From positions 6,724,501 through 6,788,500 of the forward strand of contig CM072336.1 in the NCBI GenBank assembly GCA_036874045.1: a stretch of 64,000 nt of DNA, in the 5' to 3' direction. A program made the translations under genes and the position numbers. The notes beneath the pieces were generated by a model. It searched no databases, was not told where the DNA came from, and saw only the letters and a program-made list of their open reading frames with translations. The stretch comes from Cymodocea nodosa. Lineage: Eukaryota; Streptophyta; Magnoliopsida; Alismatales; Cymodoceaceae. Of this stretch, positions 49,410 to 60,525 are shown piece after piece; the first letter of the stretch is position 1; each line of letters begins with the position of its first letter.

Positions 49410-51603
49410 TTCCCAACATTACACCAAAATATCTGATTAGATTTCCAATAACGTACCAGAAAAACTTGGATTTGTTACTTCTTTTTTTAGTTGATTTATC
49501 TTTATGTCTATTCTTCCTTTTAGAAGTAAACAAACAACCTTTAATATAATTTAGATATTAATTCCAATTTGTACTTTAACTACAAGTGCATAGTGTCTAT
49601 TGTATTAATGTGCAAGTACAGGTCGATCTCACAGGGAATTGCTAAAGAATTTGGGAACTGTTCGTTTGTTAACAATCAAATTTATATATTCAATAAGCTC
49701 TCCGTTGAATTACAATTAACTCAACAGATAAAGTTCGTTGAGTTATAGCTAACTCAACGGACTAACCTCATGGACTTAAGTAAGCTCCATGAGCCTGTCT
49801 TTTCTTTTTAATACTGTTATTTACAAAGGAATTTGGCCAACGATTGGGTGATTCCACAGATTGTAAATAACATCAATTAAGCTCTTTAATGTTAGTTAAC
49901 ATTGGATTTATCATTAAGCAATACTAACATTCAGGAAATTCAAACAGTAACCATTAAAATCTTTAAGTCTTTTGAACGAACCAATTTAAGTAAACTATAA
50001 AACTAAAACAAACATAAAACAATCACAACACTGACAAAGATAACATTAATCACGATACAACACAAACAATACAACACTCAAATACAACATACAAACATAG
50101 ATAAATTGTTTTTGGTATTTTTGTTTTAATATGAACATGGAAATGGGAGAAAGGTGAAATGTAAAGTAATCTCACTCGACAATAAATATTTCCAACACTA
50201 CTTGCAACGTGATTACACCACTGAAAATTAAACCACTTACAATTCTGTCTCCTCTCCCTATAGAATTGTGAGTCCAGAATTGCAAGATAATATTCTCTTC
50301 AGCATACAGGCATCAACCCGAAGCCAAGACTAAAAGCTTTACGATCTCCTGAAATATGAGTCGGCACTTGGTGAAAATGGCTTCCCTTCCCGCGACGCGA
50401 TCACTCCTCACAGTGGTTGTCAGGCACTGTGTTTGGCTCGGAATCGACCCGACATCAAGAAAGTATTCTCATAGACCTCTGATGGTTGGTGATTATGGTG
50501 GTGGTAACGATGGTTGGTGTGATACTTCAGAGAATCGCCGATACTATCTACAGAAAGCTCAGTGCTCCTCCTCTATATACACTGGCCGTCCATCGATCAC
50601 ACCCGCACTTCTTTTTCTTCTTTTCTTTTATATTTCTTCAGTAGTAACAACTTCTGCTTAAATGGTTGGTTGGATTTCCTTCATTCATATCAACGACGAT
50701 GATTTCTTCTCCCTACACAATACATGCAATCGTGGTTTTTCTTCCAACTGTCCTGTTTTTGCAATCGCTATAGTGGCATATTAGAAAATAAATAGTCCGT
50801 GGAATTACAGATAACTCAACGGACTTTCTTCATTGATTTAACTATCTGATGCTCAAGTGTATTTCGGATACTTACAAACTTAACTATCTAATGCTCATAT
50901 GCATTTCGGATAGTTACAAATAACTCACCAATATATAACTTAAGTAAATCTACCAAATCTCAACACGTGTCAGCAGTAATTTAATAATAAAATACACATT
51001 TTGGAGAGTTACAGGTCTAACTATCCGATGCTCAGATGTATTTCGGATAGTTAGAGATAACTCACCGAAAGTCCACTTAAGTCACTTTACCAGAACATGA
51101 CACATGTCCTCAGCTATTTTATAAATAAAAAGAAATTTCGAAGGGTTACACATATAATTGTCCGATGCCCAGCTGCAATTTCGGATAATTAGAGATAACT
51201 CACCGAAAGTTCACTTAAGTCATGCATTATGGTTTTGACATGTGTACTTTAGGAAATAATAAAATATTCTTTCAAAACATAATTGTTCGGCAATTTAAAC
51301 ATAACTATCTGACATGTTCGGTCTGTTAAACATAACTGTCCGAAATATGTTCGGTATGTTAAATATAACTGTCCGAAATATCAGAAAATTCGGATACTTA
51401 AGAATTTCACAGCCTGCAACTTACCGACAGTTCAGAAATGTACTAAATTAACATTAATTCCCCAAAATTAAGCAGATTCTTTAATTAAAGCATATAATAG
51501 TACAATTATAACATAATGGCTTAATTCTCATATGATAAGCTAAATATTATGTAATTAACCATCATTTAACCGTTAATAATATGCACTTTTTCATTCTAAA
51601 CAA
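49410..51603 (+). repeat. Hairpin repeat family, copy A
   Basis: Begins near TGTGTTTTCCCAACATTACA and ends near CACTTTTTCATTCTAAACAA. It shares with copy B the landmarks GTGCAAGTACAGGTCGAT (49610), a hairpin pair at 49701-49760, AGCATACAGGCATCAACCCG (50300), ATGAGTCGGCACTTGGTGAA (50357) and a long AT-rich tail (51390-51603). It also carries about three tandem units of roughly 137 bp at 50.85-51.3 kb that B mostly lacks. The GTGCAAGTACAGGTCGAT phrase is common in plant LTR-retrotransposon non-coding regions, so a retroelement origin is likely. Short frames such as that at 50356 are not convincing genes. Confidence 0.75.
50845..51300 (+). repeat. Tandem array of ~137-bp units inside copy A
   Basis: Units centred on CTAACTATCCGATGCTCAGA, then ATTTCGGATAGTTA, then AACTCACCGAAAGT, then CTTAAGTCA recur at about 50887, 51024 and 51161 (spacing 137 bp each), after a partial unit at 50845. 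Each unit contains CGGATAGTTA and its near complement, giving small hairpins. Confidence 0.8.
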
Positions 51604-52309
51604 CACCTCATGTGTAACTTAAAATCCTACGTGGTAAAAGGACTTAAGTGATTATTCAGTAAGTTACAACTATTCTTCAAAGAGTTACATAACTAAACAT
51701 TCGAAAACCTAAGAAAATTGGAAGGTTATCTTGAAATATCTTCTTGAACGGTAACTTACCATATTTGGGTCTGTAATTTTAGCAAGTATAGCAAAATACA
51801 TCTGTTGGAAGAGAATATGATCGTTATACATAACGTTATATATACAAGCAACAGACAATGGAGTCAGACAACTTTTTGCTCATACAAATTTATACACTAA
51901 GCTCAATAATAGAAAGTCTTCAAGTTCAAATCATCAGCAAATGCAAACTCAAGTTTAGAAGCTCTCCACGCAATATACTCTAATCTCTTTGAGCAAGTGG
52001 TTTATTGAGGTACACCAATTGAAAACTTCAATCTGATTGGTTGGTTCTTGCTTTGACCTTAAAGCAAGTGTTTGTAAGTTTGTGAAAGCTTAGTGAAACC
52101 TAAGTATCCCTTAGGGGTGGATTAGCCGTTAGTAGTGAACCATCTAAAATCTCTGTGTGCATTATTTGTTATTGTGTGCTTACTAATTTCCATTATCTAT
52201 TAGTCATTCAGTGTTAAGAAACAAAAATATTACCATTCACCCCCCCCTATAGTAAGCTATCAGGTCTTAAAAAATGCAAAACTTGGTAAGAATTTCTTTG
52301 GTAACCCAT

Positions 52310-54176
52310 GTTTGGGTTTTCCCAACACTACACTAGAAAAACTTGGATTTGTTACTTCTATTTTTTTACTTAGTTAATTTATCTTTATGCCTATTCTTTC
52401 TTTTAGAAGTAAACAAACAACCTTTAATACAATTTAGATATTAATTCCAATTTGTACTTTAACTGCAAGTGCACAGTGTCTATTATATTAGTGTGCAAGT
52501 ACAGGTCGATCCCACAAGGAATTGCTGACGAATTTAAGAAATGTTTGATTGTGAACAATTCAAATTTATATTCAATAAGCACTCCGTTGAGTTACAGTTA
52601 ACTCAACGGACTAAGTTCGTTGAGTTATGACTATCAACGGACTATGCTCGTGGACTTAAGTTAACTCCACAAGCCTGTCTCTTCTTTATAACACTGCTAT
52701 TTACAAAGGAATTTGGTCAACCATTGGGCGATTCCACAGATTGTAAATAACATCAATTAAGCTTTTTAATGCTAGTTAACATTGGATTTATCATTAAGCA
52801 ATACTAACATTCAGATGATTCAAACAGTAACCATTAAAATCTTTAAGTTTTTTTGTACGAACCAATTTCAGTAAATTGTAAAATTAAAACTAACATAAAA
52901 CAATCATAAAACTGATACAGATAACATTAATTACGATACAACACAAACAATACAACACTCAAATACAACATACAAACAAAGATAAATTGTTTTTGGTATT
53001 TTTGTTTTGATGTGAACCTGGAAATGGGTGAAAGGTGAAATGTAAAGTAATCTCACTTGACAGTAAATACTTCCGACACTACTTGCAACACGATTACACC
53101 ACTGAAAATTAAACGACTTACAATTCTGTCTCCTCTCCCTATAGAATCGCGAGTCCAGAATTGCAAGATGATCTCCTCTTCAGCATACAGGCATCAACCC
53201 GAAGCCAAGGCTAAAAGCTTTACGATCTCTTGAAATATGAGTCGGCGCTTGGTGAAAATGTCTTCCCTTCTCGCGACGCGATCACTCCTCACAGTAGTTG
53301 TCAAGCACTATGTTTGGCTCGGAATCGACTCGACATCAGGCAAGTATCCTCACAGACCTCTGATGATTGGTGATTATGGTGGTGATAACGATGGTTGGTG
53401 TGATACTTCAGAGAATCGCCGATACTGTCTGTAGAAAGCTCGGTGCTCCTCCTCTATATACACTGGTCGTCCATCGATCACACACACTTCTTTTTTTTCT
53501 TCTTTTCTTTTATATTTCTTCAGTAGTAACTACTTCTGCTTGAATGGTCGGTTGGATTTTCTTCCTTCAGATCAACAATGATGATTTCTTTCTCCCTACG
53601 CGATTGAATTCCTGCGTGATACGTGTAAACGTGGTTTTTCCTTCCAACTGTCTGTTCTTGCAACTGCTATAGTGGCATATTAGAAAATATATAGTCCGTG
53701 GAGTTATAGATAACTCAACGGACTTTCTTCGTTGATTTAACTATAAAACACAAGCAAAAAATAACAACTTAAGTTTATAACGCTAACCTAACGCGTTACC
53801 TTAGTGTATTTTCATGTAACTCAACACATATAGTTATGCTAACTTAATGAGTTATAACTTAAGTAAATCTACTAGATCTCGACACGTGTCAGTAGCAGTT
53901 TAAACATAAAATAACATTTCGGAGAGTTACAGGTCTAACTATCCGATGCTCAGATGCATTTTCAGATACTTAAGAATTTCACAGCCTGCAATTTACCGAC
54001 AGTTCATAAATGTACTAAATTAACATTAATTCTCTAAAATTAAGCAGATTCTTCAATTAAAGCACATAACAGTGCAATTATAACATAATAGCTTAATTCT
54101 CATATGATAAGCTAAATATTATGCAATTAACCATCATTTAACCGTTAATAATATACACTTTTTCATTCTAAACAAC
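52310..54176 (+). repeat. Hairpin repeat family, copy B
   Basis: Collinear with copy A at roughly nine bases in ten over the stretches I compared. Perfect 12-bp hairpin at 52583-52610 (TCCGTTGAGTTA, loop CAGT, complement). A second hairpin at 53693-53724 has 14-bp arms with one mismatch. The tail (53955-54176) matches the tail of A base for base over long runs. Confidence 0.8.
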
Positions 54177-54182
54177 CCATTA

Positions 54183-54290
54183 CTAGGTTCGTTGAGTTAA
54201 GCCTAGGTCTGTTGAGTTAAGCCTAGGTCCGTTGAGTTATCTTGTAGTGGACTAGGTCCATTGAGTTAAGCCAGGCTCGTTGAGTTAATT
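54183..54290 (+). repeat. ~20-bp tandem repeat of GTTGAGTTAAGCC
   Basis: Five imperfect units of the form TAGGTCCGTTGAGTTAAGCC directly follow copy B. The core is the same TCCGTTGAGTTA word that forms the hairpin arms in the repeat family. Confidence 0.75.
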
Positions 54291-54299
54291 GAGTGAAAC

Positions 54300-55240
54300 T
54301 TAACTCATTCAAAAGTCAAGTTTTTAGTAGAGTTTTTGAGAGTTTCTTGATGTTATTTTGAATGATTTTTTGTGTAGATTTATTTTCTAGCATTTGTAGA
54401 TTTTTTTGGAATGATTTGATTAGAGTTTTCAAATTTTGAAATTAGAGACACAATTGCCTTGTTTTCTGTTCTAGACACTAGATTTTATGCTTTAAAGAAT
54501 AATGTGTTTTATGAGCTATACTTTATGAAATCTAATTTTGTAAAAGGAAGAGTTAGATTATTGACTTATCTTTATAATATTATGATTTGGTTGGATTTCA
54601 CGAAGAATTCAAGGAGATATGCTCTTACTTTTGGTAGTATACAATTTAGTAATCACCTAAATTGTTTTGCACTCTTTTGATAAGATAATTTCTGGTAGCA
54701 CTTCAGGAGGAGTTTTTCCCTGAAATCACTTTGTTATTTTGTACTTTGATGATCCTTCCATCCTTGTATTTTTAGTAAATTTATTATTTGGTAAGATGAA
54801 AGGAAAAGAGGGTAGAGTTAAGCTTAATTTCAATGATTTTGGGTAAGACAATTCTAATGATTCTTATGTTTTCTTTAATCTCTCCTTGCATTAGTTAAAT
54901 GATTCAAGTTTGCCTCACTTCCATTGATGATTTTCACTTGATAAGGATATGTTACATTGCTAAAATTATTAGAATACATATTTAGATAACATTGAGTTTT
55001 ACTTCACATTTCTTTGAATTTCTCTTGGAAAATCTAAAAAGCTTAGGACCATTTGACTTTACAAGATTTTGAGTTTTACTTTAAACACGTTCTCGATGAA
55101 TCAACCTGTACTTGCATGCTATCTATGATAGGCACCGTGCACTTACGGTTATAAATTTTAAAATTAGGTTTTTATAATGTGCTTATCGTAGATACCTTGA
55201 AGCCCGTACAAATACTCTCACTAATGTCATCTGAACAAAT
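54300..55240. other. Intergenic, nothing recognised
   Basis: T-rich sequence between the 20-bp repeats and the gypsy fossil. Short open frames only. Confidence 0.4.
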
Positions 55241-55249
55241 GAGAGATCT

Positions 55250-56860
55250 TCACTTCCTAACATATAACGTCTCATAATGTGTCATTTAGATGCTCATCTG
55301 AAAATTGTTATTATAAGTAAATTCAACTAATGGTAAATGTTTATCCCATGAACTACAAAAATCAATCACACAAACTTTTAACATATCTTCAAGTATTCAA
55401 ATGGTATGTTCTAACTAACCATCTATCTAATGATGAAAGGCAGTACTAAACTGTAATTTGGTTTCCAAAACCCAATGTAGACTTCCCTTGAATTTAGAAA
55501 CAAATCTTGGATCATGGTTAGAAGTAATAATAACAGACACCCCATGGATTCTTACTATCTCTCCTACATAAAGCTCTATCATTTTGTTGAATATCAACCT
55601 AACTTTATAAGCTAAGAAGTGAGTTGACTTGGTCAATCTATTAACAATTGCTCAAATAGAATAACTAGAATTATGTGTCTTTGATAGAATTAACGATCTC
55701 AACTTAATATCATCAAGTACACATGATCTATTAGAAAACCTTAAAGAACCATAATTGTGAATTGTAAATTTTGGATGAAGACCTTATGCTACAAAGACCA
55801 TCATTGTGAATTTCAAATTTTAAATTCTAATTATCTGCAATAGGGTTGGCTCCAAGTGAAGGCTAGTTAACAAAACTTGCTATCCTTGACAATAGATCTC
55901 AGTCCTTTATTTGTCTAAATCCTCAAGAAGGTGTCTTTACTGCATCAATAAGGTAGTCATAGATTCATATGATTTTCTACTTAAAGAATCTACCACCACA
56001 TTAGTTTTTCCTTGATGGTATTGAATAGTCAAGTCATAATCTTCTAGTAACTAAAATCATCTTCTCTATCTCATATTTAATTCTTTCTAAGTAAAAACAT
56101 ATTTAAGATTCTTGTGATTAGTAAAAATCTTGCATGAGGTTCTATACAAGTAATGTTTCCAAATCTTGAGACCAAATGTAATTGTTGCAAGTTTTAAATC
56201 ACAGGTAGGGTATTTTTCCTCATATAACTTCAACTATTTAGAAGCATAACCAACTACTTTTTTGTGTGACATTAATATACAATCAAAGCCTTTTAGAGAA
56301 GCATCAATAAATATAGTGAATTCAACATCCTACTTCGGTAATGCCAAAATGAGAGTTAATATTAGTCTATCCTTTAGATCTTGAAAACTATGCTTAGATT
56401 TTGTAGTCTAGTCAAACTTTACCCCTTTTTGAGTTCAAAAACTTTGTAATATGGGTAAATCCTTCAAGAAATCTCTTGTAGTAGCTAGTAAGACCTAAGA
56501 AATTGTGAATTTCTACCACTAAGGTAGGCTGTCCCTAAGTACTAATTGCCTTTACTTTTTTGGGATTGATAAAAATCTCATTTCTAGAAATCATGTGCCC
56601 CAAAAAGGCTACACTATCCAACCAGAATTCACATTTCTTTAAGTTTATGTAAAATTTCTGATCTTGCAATACTTGTAAGACAATTCTCAAATGATTCTTG
56701 TGATCTTTTCCATTCTTAAAGTAAATTAGAATATCATCAATAAAAATTATTACAAATTGATCTAGATATAATTTAAATATTCTATTCATTAAGTTCATAA
56801 AAATTGCTAGCGTATTGGTTAGACTAAACAATATTACTAAAAGCTCATAATGCATATATC
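55250..56860 (-). mobile_element. Ty3/gypsy pol fossil
   Basis: Minus-strand order is reverse transcriptase (56855-56535: YLDQFVIIFIDDILIYF, then KKCEFWLDSVAFLGH), RNase H (about 56350-55980: TNHKNLKYVFT, then a GKTNVVVDSLSRK-like phrase) and integrase (55640 to about 55260: ELYVGEIVRIHGVSVIITSN, then [15 protein letters not shown]). Reverse transcriptase before integrase defines gypsy. LTRs, gag and protease were not found. It abuts repeat copy D at its upstream side. Old, broken in many places. Confidence 0.88.
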
Positions 56861-56884
56861 AAGTGTGAAAAATAGTCTTTTGAA

Positions 56885-57430
56885 TATTGTTTGTAATGAA
56901 AAAGTACATAATATTAATGGTTAATGAATGGTTAATTACATAATATTTAGCTTATCATATGAGAATTAAGTCATTATGTTATAATTGCACGATTACATTC
57001 CTTAATTAAAGAATATGTATAATTTCATAGAATTAATGTTAATTAAATATCATTTTTGAAAGATTGAAAACTTGGTTTACATGTGGTTTTATAGTATTAA
57101 ATATAATTGTTATAATTGCACATGTTTAACTCGTTAAGTTAGCATAACTATACGCATTAAGTTATTACACACTAAGGTAACGTGTTGTGTTAGTATTATA
57201 AGTTTATAAGTTATTTCTTTATTTCACGTGATACATATATTATTATTTATATCAAGTCCGTTGAGTTAAGCTTAACTCAATGAGATAAGTCCGTTGAGTT
57301 ACACTAACTCCACAAATCAATTATTTTCTAATATTCAAATGTGAGTAGTTGTATAAATAAGAAATTTGAAGGAAAACCACGAGTGCACGTATCACACAGG
57401 ATTTAACTTGTAGAATGAAGAAGAAATCAA
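56885..57430 (-). repeat. Hairpin repeat family, copy D (inverted, partial)
   Basis: Reverse complement of the tail region of copies A and B: GCTTATCATATGAGAATTAAGTCATTATG near 56950 mirrors their shared tail. Includes a perfect 20-nt palindrome TTGAGTTAAGCTTAACTCAA at 57261-57280, followed by a second TCCGTTGAGTTA arm. Confidence 0.75.
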
Positions 57431-58300
57431 CATCATTGATACAAATGAAGAAGATAAAAATTAAATATTTTAGATGAAAATTATATACTTTGTTAATTAA
57501 TTCATGTAATTAATTAATTATATTTTGACTAATTATTTCAATTCATTAATTAAAAACTTAATCAATAAATTAATTACAAATAATTATACTACATTATTAT
57601 CCCTTTGATGTATTTCATTTTCTTCACCATTGCAAGCATAGGAAATTAGTTATATGTATCTTTGTATGTTTGCATTGTATGTTTGTGATAAAAAGTTTAT
57701 TAATAATAAAATAATTATGTACTATATATTATATTATACTATATTACTTAAAATATAATTAATATATATTATATTATTTAAAATATTACTTTCAATTTGT
57801 ACTATTATTTACTATTTCAAAAATTATTAAAAATTTTATTTCTCATCGTTTCCTACTATGTACAAACATGTTAAAATCTCATATAATTTATGATCATTTT
57901 TGTCAAAATTTCTTATTATTTCTTAATGTATATAAACACTTAAATTTTCCTATTATCTTCGATCATTTTCCAATATTTTCGTCAATTTTCATTATTTCCT
58001 TTATGCACAAAAAGATCATTTAAAAGAAATGAACCTAAACACATACTTAAACAATAACTTCTGAGTTATGTAATTAATTACTTCTACAACCATGACCTAT
58101 TCAACAAAAAGTTTTAAACCTATTTTTTACCACTGAGCTATGACCCATTGAATAAAAAAATTCACTATTTTTTTACAAGTAGATAACAATGAAAAAAGCT
58201 TAACAGTTTATTAGTTAGTGACAATTTTCGAAGTAGTCTTTGTGTTTTAAAAGGGGTAGATATAGAATATGGATATGCCTGTGTATATATATGCAAAGTA
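57431..58300. other. AT-rich intergenic DNA
   Basis: Very AT-rich. Its last part (about 58110-58245) is repeated at 58805-58935. No gene seen. Confidence 0.45.
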
Positions 58301-58935
58301 CTGCACGTGTTACAACAAAATTAACGCGTATCGATTAATGATTGACAAAACGCAAATTAATCCGAGACATGGAATACATATTTATCGAACAAATTAAAAT
58401 GAAGGAAAGGTGCAGTTATCGGACACCGGATAAAGTCGACTGGAAATATCAACCACACCGGCAGCTATCGTGATGACATAAATCCAAGACAATATTCTTC
58501 TCGATCCTTGCATATATATGTCCCATTCACAACACAAGAAACCACGCGCAGTGTGCGGCTGGTCTAGTTGAAATCCGTGTGCGTATGTACGACATGAATG
58601 AAATTATATTGATACCGACTTGTCTATCAATGATTTGTATCTTGAGAACGAGGACTTCTGGCATCTGCTAGATTGATCCATGTATAATTACCCTTCTCGG
58701 CCATGAACGTAAGCGAAGATCGATTTCATCCGAAAATGGAAGTAGACGAGAGCAGGGTAAAAATTAAAGAATTAGCTTTCTGTGCTAAATACAAAAAAAT
58801 TGAACAAATTTTTTTTCCACTGAGCGATGACCTATTGAATAAAAAAAGTCAGCCTATTATTCTACAAGTAGCAATTCACTAAGTTCAACAATTTATTAGT
58901 TAGTGCCAAATTGTAAAGAAGTCTCTGCATTTTAA
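58110..58935 (+). repeat. Local direct repeat flanking the duplicated block
   Basis: About 58110-58245 and 58805-58935 share CCACTGAGC, ATGACC, ATTGAATAAAAAAA, TTCTACAAGTAG or TTTACAAGTAG, and TTTATTAGTTAGTG in the same order and orientation. They bracket the block 58305-58690. Confidence 0.7.
58305..58690 (+). repeat. Right copy of the duplicated block near the glycine-rich genes
   Basis: Matches 37545-38225 in the same orientation, shortened by deletions or lacking insertions present on the left. It lies 1.8 kb upstream of glycine-rich gene 2. Confidence 0.8.
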
Positions 58936-59664
58936 TTTAAAAAATAGTGTCCAAACACAAGATGAATTGTGTCAGGCTGCATGGCACGATTGACCTATTG
59001 ACACCTCTAATGCAAGGGGAAAAGCTCGTGGTTTATGATATGCCGATTTCCCAACAAGTAGCTCTGCAAATGTATTCAGTAACCTTTCCATTCCATTTCA
59101 ACTGATCACTTCGTGCAGAATAAAAACTGATGGAAGCATGCACATCGAAATGAATGATAAACATTAAGTAAGGTGTACAAAGAAAACATGCATCCATTTC
59201 TACGTCAAGCTCAAGATAATCACGCAAATCAAATGAATTAATGGACATTCCAAACGAAAATTAAAAGAATATTTACATATTAAGCGTAATCAAATAACTT
59301 TTCAACTTCTACTCTTGATTTCCCAATTTTCAAGACCCTTTTCTTCTTCTTCTTCTTCATGTCCTCCAAGCTCCTTTCCTTCTTCCTTATTTTTCATCTC
59401 CCATTCTACAATTAGAAGGCCCAAGCTTACGTACCGGTGTAGGACTTTAATGGCTACTCTAACACTCTCGCCCTCCTGGTGCCCCGTTTTAGTTTACAAG
59501 CAAGTATCTTAATTAGAAGCAACGTCTGCAAACTAACTGGAATATTCTGATATCAAGTTAAAACAAGTTTATTTTAAAATTCATTAATAGTCGCTAAAGA
59601 ATAGAGTACAATATTAATTATAAGACCTAGATAGGTGGATCCCGCCAAATGTGTACGTCCTGAC
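58936..59664. other. Intergenic, nothing recognised
   Basis: Mixed-composition sequence between the local repeat and the tandem upstream repeat of glycine-rich gene 2. No supported gene. Confidence 0.4.
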
Positions 59665-60078
59665 TTGATCATGCGCTTTAACTAATTTGCAGAAATATCT
59701 ATCTGTATGCATGCATGCGGTAACATATATATATGGCGCACCAACGTTACGTTCGAGCACAAAAGGCAAGTGTGACTGGAATTGGAACCGGTTCGATCAA
59801 TTAAAAGGCAATTCAATCACGTAGGCGCGTCGGTTTCTTTGCTTGTTTGGTTAGATGTGAATCGATGGGCCAGACGTTCGACTTGATCTGATTCTACGCG
59901 TTAATTTGCATAAATATCGATCCATTTGTATGCATACGGTAATTAACATGCATATCCGGCGCACGCACAAAATGCAAGTGTGAATTGAATTTCAAGGGGT
60001 GATTCAAGCAAGTACGCGCGTCGGTATGTTTGTTCGTTTCTTTAGATGTCAATCCCCCAGACGATCGTCCTGATCTTG
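59665..60078 (+). repeat. Two-copy tandem repeat (~200-220 bp) upstream of glycine-rich gene 2
   Basis: Unit 1 (about 59665-59882) and unit 2 (about 59883-60078) share AATTTGCA-AAATAT, TGTATGCAT-CGGTAA, GGCGCAC, GCAAGTGTGA, CGCGTCGGT, TTAGATGT and CAGACG in the same order. Diverged. Confidence 0.75.
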
Positions 60079-60438
60079 AGACGCATCGCATGGGTGTTTT
60101 TCACGATCCAATGGGGATTAATATATAAGATAACAATATCAAATTGTTGAGTATCTTACTCACGTCATTTTCTACCGACACTGTCTTGTCCTCTACCTCT
60201 CACAAATTTAATTTTCTATTGCAACGCGTTTATATTTAGAAAGCCACGTGGTGGGCAAACAATTATTAACACGTATATATGCGAGCTAGAAGACGTCATA
60301 TCAATAAATGAGTATTGACTAATATAATTTATCTAGAGTGGCAACTGGCAAGTAGATCGAAGAAGAAAAAATGCAAGCAAGAATGTCGCGAAGGAAGAAT
60401 TAATGGATAGCGACGTCGAGCCATGCAAATTTAAGGCC

Positions 60439-60446
60439 TATAAATA
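60439..60446 (+). promoter_or_regulatory. TATA box of glycine-rich protein gene 2
   Basis: CCTATAAATAGAGACC, a textbook plant TATA box, about 80 bp before the ATG at 60526. Confidence 0.8.
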
Positions 60447-60525
60447 GAGACCTTCACACCCCTTCTCCTGGCCATCAGGAAATTAATTAGCAGTATTCCA
60501 TCGATCAGTAGATTATTTAGAGGCA

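Larger units (their letters stand above)
48739..52265 (+). mobile_element. Sirevirus-like copia LTR relic, split by an insertion
   Basis: The left part starts TGCTGAAAGGACCTTTAGAT and includes TTTGATAATGCAAA, typical of Sirevirus/Maximus-type LTR starts. The right part at about 51604-52265 has the typical LTR end: GGGTGGATTAGCC near 52117, GTGTGCATTATTTGTTATTG near 52157, then TTCACCCCCCCCTATAG near 52238. Repeat copy A (about 49410-51603) lies between the parts. No coding parts seen, so a solo or partial LTR. Old and broken. Confidence 0.5.

Noticed and set aside
50356-50661. A 101-codon frame in copy A (MSRHLVKMASLPATRS), also partly in copy B
   Set aside because: Tempting because it is found in both copies, but B ends much earlier and copy C does not keep it. 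Probably non-coding retroelement sequence.
50845-51300. Possible CRISPR-like array (regular repeats with inverted symmetry)
   Set aside because: Plant nuclear context, a 137-bp period with diverged whole units and no unique spacers. It is an ordinary tandem repeat.
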